This document shows, in pieces, positions 24,383-32,933 of a stretch of 64,000 nucleotides of DNA. The stretch is taken from assembly GCF_016863655.1 (NCBI RefSeq), contig NZ_BOPH01000018.1:62001-126000 (forward strand), given 5' to 3'. Under the pieces are notes generated by a model that saw only the letters and a list, made by a program, of their open reading frames with translations, ran no database searches and was not told where the DNA came from. The position numbers and the translations under genes are program-made. This stretch comes from Virgisporangium ochraceum (GTDB lineage Bacteria; Actinomycetota; Actinomycetes; Mycobacteriales; Micromonosporaceae). Position 1 is the first letter of the stretch; each line of letters begins with the position of its first letter.

Positions 24383-25465
24383 ATGTCAGCCGACGCACCC
24401 GCCAGATCCCGCCCGCTGCTCCTCACCGACGACCCGCACCTCCTCGACGAGGTGCTGGGCCTCGCCGGTCGGGCCGGCGCCGACGTCGAGGTCGCGCCCG
24501 ACCCGGCCGCCGCCCGTAGCCGGTACGGCCCGGCACCGCTCGTGCTCGTGGGAGCAGACCTCGCCGAGGCCTGCGTCCGCGCCCGGCTGCCGCGCCGGCC
24601 CGGCGTGATCATCGTCGGGTTCCGGTCCGACGACAGCGATCCGCCCTGGCAGCTCGCCGAGCGGCTCGGCGCCGAGCACATCGCGTTGCTGCCGAGCGGT
24701 GCGCCGTGGCTCTCCGACCGGCTGTCGGGGTTGGTGGGCGGCGGGTCCGCGGGTGCGACGGTGGCCGTGCTCGGCGCCCGAGGCGGGGCCGGCGCCACGG
24801 TGCTGGCCTGCGGGCTCGCGGTCACGGCGGTGCGGCTGGGCCTGCGGGCGCTCATGGTCGACGGCGACCCGTTCGGTGGCGGGCTCGACCTGGTGTTCGG
24901 GTGGGAGGGCGTCGAAGGGCTGCGCTGGTCGGGCCTGGCGCACACGGCCGGTGCGGTGGGGGTCCCGGCACTGGAACGCGCATTGCCGGGGGAGGGCGCT
25001 CTCGCGGTCCTTTCGTGCGACCGCACCGACGGCCCGGCGGTGCCGCTCGACGCGATGCTGGCCGCGCTGGAGGCGGGCCGGCGCGGCTGGGACCTGACGG
25101 TGGTCGACCTTCCGCGCCGCTTCGACGACGCGTCGCTGGCGGCGCTCGCGGCCGCCGACCACGCGCTGCTCGTGGTGCCGGCCGAGCTGCGGGCGTGTGC
25201 CGCGGCGGCCCGGGTCGCCACGGAGGCGCTGCGGCACGTCGGGTCGATGTCGCTGGTGGTCCGCCGGCCGGCGCCGGGAAACCTCTCGCCCAAGGACATC
25301 TCGCGGGCGCTCGGCCTGCCGCTGGCCGGCACGTTGCGGTCGGAGCCGGCGATCGCCCGTGGGCTGGAGCGGGGTCAGCCGCCGGCGGCGGACGGGCAGG
25401 GCGCGCTGGCCGACCTGTGTACGCGACTGGTCGGTCATCTCGGTGCCACCCGGGTGGCGGCATGA
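24383..25465 (+). CDS. Ssd/CpaE-like septum-site and pilus-localisation ATPase
   Basis: 360-residue MinD/ParA-superfamily protein that heads the Flp pilus operon. The N-terminal half is a receiver-like domain; the deviant Walker A motif is GARGGAGATVLA (residues 131-142), lacking the usual signature lysine, as in actinobacterial Ssd proteins. DLPRRFDD and ALLVVPAELRA follow as the Walker B-type and switch segments. ATG at 24383 has GGAG upstream. In mycobacteria Ssd alters cell division, while CpaE positions pili; both roles are possible. It overlaps the tadA-like gene by 4 bp. Confidence 0.82.
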   Translation: MSADAPARSRPLLLTDDPHLLDEVLGLAGRAGADVEVAPDPAAARSRYGPAPLVLVGADLAEACVRARLPRRPGVIIVGFRSDDSDPPWQLAERLGAEHIALLPSGAPWLSDRLSGLVGGGSAGATVAVLGARGGAGATVLACGLAVTAVRLGLRALMVDGDPFGGGLDLVFGWEGVEGLRWSGLAHTAGAVGVPALERALPGEGALAVLSCDRTDGPAVPLDAMLAALEAGRRGWDLTVVDLPRRFDDASLAALAAADHALLVVPAELRACAAAARVATEALRHVGSMSLVVRRPAPGNLSPKDISRALGLPLAGTLRSEPAIARGLERGQPPAADGQGALADLCTRLVGHLGATRVAA

Positions 25466-26625
25466 GCGCCGATGTCGACGCGCGCTTCGCCGACCGGGTC
25501 CGGCAGCGGCTGGTCGAGAGCGGCGGCGCCCCCACCGCGGCGCGGGTGGCGGCCACCGTGCAGGCCGAGCCGGGCGGCGCGGTGCTGGGGCAGGCCACGT
25601 TCGCCCGGCTGGTCGGCCGGATCACCGACGAACTGGCCGGCGCGGGGCCGCTCGCGCCGCTGCTGGCCGACGAAGAGGTCAGCGACGTGCTGGTCAACGG
25701 CGCCGAGGTGTGGGTCGACCGGGGGCGTGGGCTGGAGCGGGCCGAGGTCGACGTCGGTCGCCCCGACGACGTGCGCCGGCTGGCCCAGCGGCTCGCCGCG
25801 ACCGCCGGGCGCCGCCTCGACGACGGCTGCCCGTGCGCCGACGTGCCGCTGCCCGACGGCACCCGGTTGCACGCGGTGCTGCCGCCGGTGGCCGTCGCGG
25901 GACCGTACCTGTCGCTGCGGGCGTTCCGCCGGCGCGTGTTCACCGTCGACGAGCTCGTGGCCACCGGCTCGGTGCCGGCCGACGGCGCCGGCCTGCTGAG
26001 CGCGATCGTGGCCGGCCGGATCGCGTTCCTGATCACCGGCGGTACCGGCACGGGCAAGACCACGCTGCTGTCGGCGCTGCTGTCGCTGGTGCCGTACTCC
26101 GAGCGGATGGTGCTCGTGGAGGACGCGGCCGAGCTGCGTCCGGCGCACCCGCACGTGGTCACGTTGCAGGCGCGCACGTCGAACGTGGAGGGCGCGGGCG
26201 CGGTCACCCTGCGCGATCTCGTGCGCCAGGCCCTGCGCATGCGGCCCGACCGGCTGGTCGTCGGCGAGTGCCGCGGGCCGGAGGTCGTCGACCTGCTGGG
26301 CGCGCTCAACACCGGTCACGAGGGCGGCGCCGCCACGCTGCACGCCAACACCCCGGCCGACGTTCCGGCGCGACTGGAGGCGCTGGGGCTGCTCGGCGGG
26401 GTGCCCCGGACGGCGCTTCACGCCCAGGTCGCGGCGGCGCTGCAGGTGGTGGTGCACCTGCGCCGCAACCGTGGGCAACGGGTCGTCGACGAGGTGTGCG
26501 TGCTGCTGCCCGACGGTCCCGACCGGTTGGTGCGGGCGGTGACGGCGTGGCGGCGCGGCCGCGGGTTCGGACCGGGGTCGGAGGCGCTGCGGGCGCTGCT
26601 CGTCCAGCGTGGAGCGGCGCGGTGA
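25462..26625 (+). CDS. tadA: Flp pilus assembly ATPase TadA/CpaF
   Basis: 387-residue secretion ATPase that powers pilus assembly. The N-terminal domain contains PLAPLLADEEVSDVLVNG, typical of CpaF. The nucleotide-binding domain has Walker A GGTGTGKTTLL (193-203), the Asp box in VLVEDAAEL, Walker B RPDRLVVGECRGPE, and the His box GHEGGAATLHANTP. The ATG at 25462 overlaps the ssd-like stop, and the gene in turn overlaps the tadB-like gene, so all are co-translated. Cytoplasmic, acting on the TadB/TadC platform. Confidence 0.93.
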   Translation: MSADVDARFADRVRQRLVESGGAPTAARVAATVQAEPGGAVLGQATFARLVGRITDELAGAGPLAPLLADEEVSDVLVNGAEVWVDRGRGLERAEVDVGRPDDVRRLAQRLAATAGRRLDDGCPCADVPLPDGTRLHAVLPPVAVAGPYLSLRAFRRRVFTVDELVATGSVPADGAGLLSAIVAGRIAFLITGGTGTGKTTLLSALLSLVPYSERMVLVEDAAELRPAHPHVVTLQARTSNVEGAGAVTLRDLVRQALRMRPDRLVVGECRGPEVVDLLGALNTGHEGGAATLHANTPADVPARLEALGLLGGVPRTALHAQVAAALQVVVHLRRNRGQRVVDEVCVLLPDGPDRLVRAVTAWRRGRGFGPGSEALRALLVQRGAAR

Positions 26626-27317
26626 AGCGCCTGTTCCGGGTGGTCCGGCCGGTCCGGGTGCCGGTCTCGGCCCATGACCATCGGCGTTCGCGGCGCCTGT
26701 CCCCTGGTGCGGCGCTGGAGCGGCGGCCCTGGGCGGTCGTCGCGGGAGCGGGGATTCTCGCGGCGGGCGCCGGCGGGATCGCTGTCGGACCGGTGGCGGC
26801 CGTGCTGGCGGCGGTCTACGGCGGTGGCGGAGCCGGTGTGGCGCTGCGGAGCCGGCGTGCCGCCCGGAGCGCCGGCGCGGTGGCGGCGACCCTCGACACC
26901 GTCGCCGAGATGGCGGCCGAACTCCGGGCAGGGGCCGCGCCGGTGGCGGTGGTCGGTGCGGCCGACGCGGTGCTCGCCGCCACCCCGGCCGAACGCGCGT
27001 CGGTGCTCGCCGCGTGCGAGGTGAGCGAGCAGACGGGCGCGCCACTGGCCGACGTGCTCGACCGGGTCGAGGCGTACCTGCGGCAGGGCGACCGGCTGCG
27101 CCGGGCGGTGGCCGCGCACCGCGCCGGCAACCGGGCGACGGCGCTGCTGCTGGCCGTGCTTCCGGCGGGCGGGATCGCGGTCGGCTACGGCATCGGCGCC
27201 GACCCGCTGCGCCTCCTGTTCCACTCGGCGGCGGGTGCGGCCTGCGCGGTGGCGGCGTGTGTCCTGCAGGTCGGCGGTCTGCTGTGGACCGAGCGCTTGT
27301 CGCGGGTGGATCTGTGA
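26622..27317 (+). CDS. tadB: Type II secretion F-family platform protein TadB
   Basis: 231-residue inner-membrane platform protein. Two N-terminal hydrophobic segments (WAVVAGAGILAAGAGG and VAAVLAAVYGGGGAGVAL) are followed by a T2SSF helical domain (AATLDTVAEMAAELRAGAAP, then ACEVSEQTGAPLADVLDRV) and two C-terminal membrane helices. GTG at 26622 overlaps tadA by 4 bp. It pairs with TadC downstream. Confidence 0.85.
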   Translation: MKRLFRVVRPVRVPVSAHDHRRSRRLSPGAALERRPWAVVAGAGILAAGAGGIAVGPVAAVLAAVYGGGGAGVALRSRRAARSAGAVAATLDTVAEMAAELRAGAAPVAVVGAADAVLAATPAERASVLAACEVSEQTGAPLADVLDRVEAYLRQGDRLRRAVAAHRAGNRATALLLAVLPAGGIAVGYGIGADPLRLLFHSAAGAACAVAACVLQVGGLLWTERLSRVDL

Positions 27318-27964
27318 AGCGGCGGGCGGCTCCGGGCGGCGGCCTGGCGAGGCGGCGGGCCGCTCCGGGCGGTCTGGCGAAGCGGTTGCTGGTCCTTGCG
27401 TGCGGAGCCGGGTCCGGGCTGGCCGTCGGCGGACCGGCGGGCATCGCGACCGGTGCGGTCGTCGTGGCGGTCCTCTGGTGGGCGTTGCCGCGGATGGCGG
27501 CCGCGGGCGCCGCGGCCGACCTGCGGAGGGCGGCGGCCGCGCTGCCCGCCGCGGCCGACCTGCTCGCGGCGGCCCTGCGGGCGGGTGCGCCACCCGGGCA
27601 CGCGGCCACCGTGGTCGGCACGGCCGTCGCGGGACCGGTCGGCGAGCGCCTGGTACGCGTGGGCCACGCCCTCCGGCTCGGTGACCCGCCGGCGCTGGCG
27701 TGGGCGCACGTCGCCGACCTGCCCGGCGGGGAGCGGGTGGCCAGGGCGGCGGTCCGCAGCGCCGACAGCGGCGCGGCTCTGGCCCGGGCGCTGGTGCGGC
27801 TGGCCGACGAGCTGCGGGCCACCCGCGCCGCCGACGCCGACGCGGCCGCCCGGCGGGCCGGCGTGCTCGTGGTCCTGCCGCTCGGTCTGTGCTTCCTGCC
27901 CGCGTTTCTGCTGGCCGGCGTGGTGCCGGTCGTCATCGCCGTCCTCGACGGCGTCCTCGGATGA
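27314..27964 (+). CDS. tadC: Type II secretion F-family platform protein TadC
   Basis: 216-residue partner of TadB. The N-terminus begins with a short Arg/Gly-rich repeat (AAPGG twice), then two membrane segments, the helical T2SSF domain (LRRAAAALPAAADLLAAAL, RAGAPPG) and a hydrophobic C-terminus (VLVVLPLGLCFLPAFLLAGV). GTG at 27314 overlaps tadB by 4 bp. Confidence 0.85.
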   Translation: MKRRAAPGGGLARRRAAPGGLAKRLLVLACGAGSGLAVGGPAGIATGAVVVAVLWWALPRMAAAGAAADLRRAAAALPAAADLLAAALRAGAPPGHAATVVGTAVAGPVGERLVRVGHALRLGDPPALAWAHVADLPGGERVARAAVRSADSGAALARALVRLADELRATRAADADAAARRAGVLVVLPLGLCFLPAFLLAGVVPVVIAVLDGVLG

Positions 27965-28001
27965 GCGGTCGCTCGTCCGTCCACGAAGGGGGAACACGTC
28001 A

Positions 28002-28187
28002 ATGCTGGTTCGACGGTTGTGCGTCCGGTTCAGGTCCCGGCTCCGGGGCGACGGGGGCATGAACTCGGCCGAGTACGCGGTGGGCACGCTGGCGGCGGTC
28101 ACGTTCGCCGGTGTGCTGCTCAAGGTGGTGTCGTCGGCCCCGGTGCAGGCCGCGATGAACGGACTGATCGAGCGGGCGCTCGCATGA
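28002..28187 (+). CDS. Flp-type pilin-like protein (DUF4244)
   Basis: 61-residue small protein and likely major pilus subunit. A basic leader is followed by GMNSAEYAVGTLAAVTFAGV, where a prepilin-type cleavage would expose the hydrophobic helix and the conserved Glu (SAEYA) sits near position 5. AAGGGGGA lies upstream of the ATG at 28002. M. tuberculosis Rv3656c occupies the same position. It overlaps the TadE-like gene by 4 bp. Confidence 0.85.
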   Translation: MLVRRLCVRFRSRLRGDGGMNSAEYAVGTLAAVTFAGVLLKVVSSAPVQAAMNGLIERALA

Positions 28188-28696
28188 CCGGCGCCTCGCC
28201 GGCGGCCGGCTTCGACGGGGCGGCCCCTGCCGGTCCGGCGGGTGGGCACCGTACGGCGGCGGGGTGCGTGGCGGCGGTGCTCGTCGGGCCGACGGACGGC
28301 CGTCCCGGTGACTGGCGGAGGCCACCGGGCCAGCGTCCGGGCGACCGCCGGCCGCCCCGGCGGCGTGACCGCGGGTCCACGACGGCGGAGCTGGCCGTGG
28401 CGCTGCCCGCGCTGGTCATGCTGCTGGCGCTCGGGGTGCTGGCGGTCACGGCGGTCGGCGCCCAGCTCCAGTGCGTGTCGGCGGCCCGCGACGGTGCCCT
28501 CGGCGCCGCCCGCGGCGACGGCGGCGAGGCCGCGGCCCGGCGGGTGGCGCCACCGGGTGCGTCGGTCACCGTGACCGTCGACGGCGAACAGGCCCGGGCC
28601 ACGGTGTCGGCACGGGTGCGGCCGTTCGGCGGGCTGCTGCCGGCGATCACGGTCGAGGCGACGTCGGTCGCGGCCGTCGAACCGGCGGCACCGTGA
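28184..28696 (+). CDS. TadE-like minor pseudopilin
   Basis: 170-residue protein. After an unusually long N-terminal extension of about 65 residues rich in Gly, Pro and Arg comes the TadE signature GSTTAELAVALPALVMLLAL, with the conserved Glu and membrane helix, and an outer domain (QCVSAARDGALGAARGD). Typical TadE proteins have short leaders, so either a later start is used or this one has an added cytoplasmic tail. No good internal start with a ribosome-binding site was found. It overlaps its neighbours on both sides by 4 bp. Confidence 0.78.
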   Translation: MTGASPAAGFDGAAPAGPAGGHRTAAGCVAAVLVGPTDGRPGDWRRPPGQRPGDRRPPRRRDRGSTTAELAVALPALVMLLALGVLAVTAVGAQLQCVSAARDGALGAARGDGGEAAARRVAPPGASVTVTVDGEQARATVSARVRPFGGLLPAITVEATSVAAVEPAAP

Positions 28697-29190
28697 GACA
28701 GCACGAGGGGCCGTCCGCACCAGCGGGCGGCCCCGTCGCGGGCGGTTTCTCTGTGGGCGGCTCCTCTGTGGGCGGCTCCTCTGTGGGCGGCCATTCCGTG
28801 GGCGGCCATTCCGTGGGCGGCCATTCCGTGGGCGGCCCGGCCGCGGGCGGCCCGTCCCTGGGCGGCGATCGGGGGTCGGCGTCGATCTGGGTGCTCGGGG
28901 TGGGTCTGGTCGTCATGCTGCTCGGGTTGGGGTTCGCGGTCGTCGGGTCGGCGCTCGTGGCCCGCCAGCGGGCGCAGGCGGCGGCCGATCTCGGCGCGCT
29001 GGCCGGTGCGGTGCTGGCGCTGCAGGGCGAGGCGGCGGCGTGCGGGCGGGCCGCCGAGATCGTGGTGGCCAACGGGGCGCGGCCCGGTGGGTGCCGGGTC
29101 GTCGATCTCGACCTGGTGGTGGCGGCCGAGGTGCCGGTCAGCGGGGTCGGCACCGCACGGGCGCTCGCCCGCGCCGGGCCGGTGCGGTCA
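28693..29190 (+). CDS. TadG/Rv3654c-like pilus-associated protein, no stop codon before convergent gene
   Basis: GTG at 28693 overlaps the TadE-like stop. The reading frame encodes a leader with tandem pentapeptides (VGGSS and VGGHS), then GSASIWVLGVGLVVMLLGLG, a TadE/G-type membrane helix, and a short domain (AQAAADLGALAGAV, CGRAAEIVVANGA) ending near ARALARAGPVR. Rv3654c-type proteins usually stop about here. In this sequence the frame has no stop: it passes through the helicase stop codon on the other strand (29188-29190) and stays open until 31426-31428, antisense to the helicase. The end given here is where homology to the family appears to cease. Either the stop has been lost, a frameshift is present, or a long antisense extension is translated. 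Confidence 0.6.
28738..28850 (+). repeat. 15-bp tandem repeats in the TadG-like gene
   Basis: About seven in-frame units: GTGGGCGGCTCCTCT three times (first slightly changed) and GTGGGCGGCCATTCC three times (identical). They encode VGGSS/VGGHS. The DNA identity of copies suggests recent expansion. Confidence 0.85.
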
Positions 29191-31578
29191 GTTGCCCTCC
29201 AGGGCGTCGAGAACCAGGTCCAGAACCTTCACCGCACCGTCCTTGGACAGCGGGGCATTGCCGTTGCCGCACTTGGGCGACTGCACGCACGACGGGCAAC
29301 CGGCCGCGCAGCCGCAGGCGGCGATCACATCGCGGGTGGCCCGCAGCCAGTCGCCGGCGGCGTGGAACGCCCGCTCCGCGAACCCGGCGCCGCCGGGATG
29401 GCCGTCGTAGACGAACACGGTGGCCGCACCGGTGTCGGGGTGCATGGCGGTGGAGATTCCGCCGATGTCCCACCGGTCGCAGGTCGCCACCAGGGGCAGC
29501 AGCCCGATTGCCGCGTGCTCGGCGGCGTGCAGGGCGCCGGGGATGTCGCCGGGGTCGACGCCGGCGCGGTCCAGGCCCGGTGCCGAGACGGTCCACCAGA
29601 CCGCGACCGTGTTCAGGCGGCGGGTCGGCAGGTCGAGCGGGCGGGTGTCGATCACCTCGCCGGTCGGTCGCTTGCGGCGTTGGTAGCCGGTGACCCGCGC
29701 GGTCACCTCGACCTCGCCGAGGAACAACCCGACGGGACCGGCGTCGACATACGAGCGCACCGACCCGACCGACAGGGCGGAGGAGTCGCGGGGGTGGGTG
29801 GTCCACGGCGGGTCCTCGGCGTGCACGAGGGCGACGGCGTCGGTCGGGTCCAGGTCGTCGACCACGTACGAGGCGCCCTGGTGCACGTACACGGCTCCCG
29901 GATGCACGAGGAAGTGGGAGGATCCGGCGTCGACGGTGCCGAGGAGGCGCCCGGTGCCGGTCTCCACCACGGTCACCGGGGCACCGCCCGCTCCGCGGAG
30001 GTCGACGTCGGGACGCGCGTCGCCGGTCCAGTACCAGCCGGACGGACGGCGGCGGACCACCCCCGCGGCAACCAGCTCGGCGAGCGCGGCCTCCGCCGGT
30101 GCGCCGCCGAACAGGGCCAGGTCGGCGGGCTTCAACGGCAACTCGGCGGCCGCGGCCGCGAGGTGCGGACCGAGGACGTGCGGGTTGGCGGGGTCGAGCA
30201 CGCAGGCCTCCACCGGACGCCCGAACAGCGTGTCGGGGTGGTGCACCAGGTACGTGTCGAGCGGGTCGTCGCGGGCCACCAGGACGCAGACCGCGTCACG
30301 TCCGCGGCGGCCGGCCCGGCCCGCCTGCTGCCACATCGACGCGAGGCGCCCCGGGTAGCCGGTCATGATCACGGCATCGAGACCGGTGAGGTCGATTCCC
30401 AGTTCGAGGGCGGTGGTGGTGGCGAGGCCGACGAGCGAGCCGTCGAGCAGTCCACGTTCGAGCTCGCGGCGCTCCTCGGGCAGGTAGCCGCTGCGGTAGG
30501 CGGCGACGCGGTGCTCGAGCCCGTCGGCGGTCTGCGCGAGCGCGTCGCGGGCCAGGGTCGCCACAGCCTCGGCACCGCGCCGCGACCGGACGAACGCCAG
30601 CGTGCGCACCCCACCGGCCACGGCGTCGGCCAGCAGGTCGGCCGCTTCGCGCAGCGCGGACCGCCGGACCGGATGGGCGCCGGGCGCATACCCGGCCGGC
30701 CCATCGGCGCCGGTGTCGGTCGGGCCGTCGGCGTCGGCGTCGGTAACCGCGTGCCACGGCGTGTCGGTCGGTGGGAGCAGGGGTGGTTCCCACAGGGCGA
30801 ACGCCAGCCCGCCACGGGGGGACGCATCCTCCGTGACCTCGTGCACGTCGGCGCCTATGAGCCGGGCGGCCGTCGTCCCCGGTTGGCCGGCGGTGGCCGA
30901 GGCCAGCACGAACACCGGGTCGCGGCCGTATCTCGCGGCCAGCCGGCGCAGGCGGCGGAGCACGTGCGCGACGTGGGAGCCGAACACGCCCCGGTACGCG
31001 TGGCACTCGTCGACCACCACGTACGTGAGCCGCCGCAGGAACATCGACCAGGACTCGTGGCGGGGGAGGATGCCGCGGCCGATCATGTCGGGGTTGGTCA
31101 GCACGAAGCGGCTGTGTTGGCGGGCCCAGTCGCGCTGTTCGCGAGGGGTGTCGCCGTCGTAGCAGGACGGGCGGACGCCCGCCGGTGCCAGCTCGGCCAG
31201 GCACCGGAGCTGGTCGGCGGCCAGGGCCTTGGTCGGTGCCAGGTAGAGGGCGGTCGCCCGCGGGTCCGCCAGCAGGGCACTGAGGACGGGCAGCTGGTAG
31301 GCCAGCGACTTGCCCGACGCCGTCCCGGTGGCGACGACCACGTGCCGACCGGCGTGGGCGTGGTCGGCGGCGGCCGCCTGGTGCGCCCACGGGGCCGGGA
31401 TGCCCTGGGCGGCGAACGCCGCCCGTAGCTCGGGTGGGGTCCAGGCCGGCCAGTCGACCGTGACGCCGGGGCGTGGGGGCAGCAGTTCCAGGTGGGTGAG
31501 ACAGCTGCTGTCCCGCCCCTCGAGGAGACGGTGCAGGAGCCTTGTCGACCCGTGCGCAACCGTCGTCACCCTGTGCAC
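29188..31578 (-). CDS. SF2 DEAD/DEAH-box helicase with DUF1998 domain (MrfA/YprA-like)
   Basis: 796-residue ATP-dependent helicase, probably acting in DNA repair like Bacillus MrfA. Motif I is ATGTASGKSLAYQLP, Ia YLAPTKALAADQL, II VDECHAYRG, III ASATAGQPG, and the C-terminal helicase motifs are TTTALELGIDLTGLDAV and QQAGRAGRRGRD. The C-terminal DUF1998 part carries the four-cysteine cluster CGCAAGCPSCVQSPKCGNGN. GTG at 31578 is chosen because GGAGG lies seven bases upstream; upstream sequence is not conserved in type. Same position as Rv3649 beside the pilus genes in M. tuberculosis. Confidence 0.9.
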   Translation of the reverse strand: MHRVTTVAHGSTRLLHRLLEGRDSSCLTHLELLPPRPGVTVDWPAWTPPELRAAFAAQGIPAPWAHQAAAADHAHAGRHVVVATGTASGKSLAYQLPVLSALLADPRATALYLAPTKALAADQLRCLAELAPAGVRPSCYDGDTPREQRDWARQHSRFVLTNPDMIGRGILPRHESWSMFLRRLTYVVVDECHAYRGVFGSHVAHVLRRLRRLAARYGRDPVFVLASATAGQPGTTAARLIGADVHEVTEDASPRGGLAFALWEPPLLPPTDTPWHAVTDADADGPTDTGADGPAGYAPGAHPVRRSALREAADLLADAVAGGVRTLAFVRSRRGAEAVATLARDALAQTADGLEHRVAAYRSGYLPEERRELERGLLDGSLVGLATTTALELGIDLTGLDAVIMTGYPGRLASMWQQAGRAGRRGRDAVCVLVARDDPLDTYLVHHPDTLFGRPVEACVLDPANPHVLGPHLAAAAAELPLKPADLALFGGAPAEAALAELVAAGVVRRRPSGWYWTGDARPDVDLRGAGGAPVTVVETGTGRLLGTVDAGSSHFLVHPGAVYVHQGASYVVDDLDPTDAVALVHAEDPPWTTHPRDSSALSVGSVRSYVDAGPVGLFLGEVEVTARVTGYQRRKRPTGEVIDTRPLDLPTRRLNTVAVWWTVSAPGLDRAGVDPGDIPGALHAAEHAAIGLLPLVATCDRWDIGGISTAMHPDTGAATVFVYDGHPGGAGFAERAFHAAGDWLRATRDVIAACGCAAGCPSCVQSPKCGNGNAPLSKDGAVKVLDLVLDALEGN

Positions 31579-31763
31579 TGTGGCACCTCCGGTCACGGCG
31601 TGCCATGCCGCCACGCCGGGATCGGCCCACCCCGGAGCCTGGTTGGTCGGGCTCTGCGTCGCCGGGTTGGAACGTCGGTGGTTAGATAACTGTGGTTCCG
31701 GGAACGCTGCGGGCTGAACACCTGGACCCCACACATGGGCCAGGTAGTGCTGAGGGAGGTCGT

Positions 31764-32123
31764 ATGGAACTGTCGCTGTCGACCCACACCGTCGGCGAGC
31801 ACACGGTGCTGGAAGTCGGCGGCGAGGTCGACGTCTACACAGCGCCGCGGCTCCGGGAACGGCTCATCGAGCTGGTCGAGGGTGGCGCGCGGCACGTGGT
31901 CGTCGATCTGAGCCGGGTCGAGTTTCTCGACTCCACCGGCCTCGGCGTGCTGGTCGGCGCGCTGAAGCGGCTCCGTGCCGTCAACGGCACTCTCGGGCTG
32001 GTCTGCGCCCACGAGAGGTTGCTGAAGATCTTCCGCATCACCGCCCTCGACCGCGTGTTCGCGCTCTACGACACGGTCGAGGCGGCCACCGAAGCAACGG
32101 GTGCGGACCCGGGTACCGCGTAA
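31764..32123 (+). CDS. STAS-domain anti-sigma factor antagonist, BldG-like
   Basis: 119-residue STAS protein. The phosphorylatable serine is S57 in [18 protein letters not shown], matching BldG/SpoIIAA/RsbV proteins. ATG at 31764 has GAGGGAGG just upstream. A GHKL kinase-type gene follows after 4 bp, the same pair order as bldG and its partner in Streptomyces. Expected role: when unphosphorylated, it sequesters an anti-sigma factor. The sigma factor served is not in the window. Confidence 0.88.
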   Translation: MELSLSTHTVGEHTVLEVGGEVDVYTAPRLRERLIELVEGGARHVVVDLSRVEFLDSTGLGVLVGALKRLRAVNGTLGLVCAHERLLKIFRITALDRVFALYDTVEAATEATGADPGTA

Positions 32124-32127
32124 CCCT

Positions 32128-32604
32128 ATGGCGACGGTACGGCTGTCGTTCTCGCCCGCGCCGGCGCACGTGCGCACCGCCCGGCTGGTAGCAGTCGCGG
32201 TGGCCCGGCGCGCCGGCGTCGCCGAGGAGTTCCTCGAGGAGATCCGTCTCGCCACGGGTGAGGCGTGCTCGCGGGCGGTGGCGCTGCACAGGTCACACGG
32301 CGTCGGCGACCTCGTCGAGGTCTCACTGCGCGACGGCGAACGCTTCACGGTCGAGGTGGTCGACCGGGCCAGCAACGGGTCGGCGCTGGTGGGCTCACCG
32401 GCGGAGCCGGGCCTGTTCCTGGTGGAGCCGGTCGTGCCCCTGACCGTCTCACCCGAGTCGCTCACCGAGGAGGACCTCGCCGAGCGGATGGGCCTCGCCC
32501 TGCTCGCCGGCCTGGTCGACGACATCGCGGTGGCGCCGGTGTCCGATGGCGAGGGCACCGAGGTCCGCATGTCCTGGCCGCTACAGAAGCTCGGCCGCCC
32601 GTAG
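32128..32604 (+). CDS. RsbW-like ATP-binding anti-sigma factor
   Basis: 158-residue GHKL/HATPase protein, likely partner and kinase of the adjacent STAS protein. The N-box region reads EEIRLATGEACSRAVALH, where the usual metal-binding Asn (EACTNA) is replaced by Arg; the Streptomyces bldG neighbour shows a similar change as I recall. The G1-type segment is weak: DRASNGSAL in place of DxGxG. Kinase activity is therefore uncertain. Start ATG at 32128 follows the STAS stop by 4 bp with a weak ribosome-binding site, consistent with coupling. Confidence 0.75.
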   Translation: MATVRLSFSPAPAHVRTARLVAVAVARRAGVAEEFLEEIRLATGEACSRAVALHRSHGVGDLVEVSLRDGERFTVEVVDRASNGSALVGSPAEPGLFLVEPVVPLTVSPESLTEEDLAERMGLALLAGLVDDIAVAPVSDGEGTEVRMSWPLQKLGRP

Positions 32605-32933
32605 AGGCCACGCCGGGTACGAGGCCACGCCGAGAGGCGCTGGGCCGCGTCGAGAAGCGCTGGGCCGAACCGGAGAGAGGCCGTGTCCCGCAGGCGGGGC
32701 CTGCGTGTAAATCGCCCGTGGACGGGAAGCCTCGCCTGCACCGATTCCGCTGGGACGCGGTTGGTCAGGAGTGCTGCCCGTTCCCGGTGTGAGTAGCGAC
32801 ACGCCGGTTCGCTAGAGTACCCGGGTTACGCCCCGCGTCGGCCCTGGTAGACGCGGTGCCCCCAACTCAGATGAGTGGCCGCTGCCGGCGCAGGCCTGCG
32901 CGGCTGTGATTTGTCGGTACAGGAGGACAACGG
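32605..32933. other. Intergenic leader of the pyrophosphatase gene
   Basis: 329 bp with no convincing gene. The first part has short direct repeats (GAGGCCACGCCG twice near 32606-32632; GCGCTGGGCCG twice near 32637-32667). The last 15 bases contain the ribosome-binding site AGGAGG for hppA. A promoter-like TAGAGT is near 32814. I could match no riboswitch class. Confidence 0.5.

Noticed and set aside
32605..32933. Riboswitch in the hppA leader
   Set aside because: I looked for c-di-AMP (ydaO-type) and other conserved cores and could match none.
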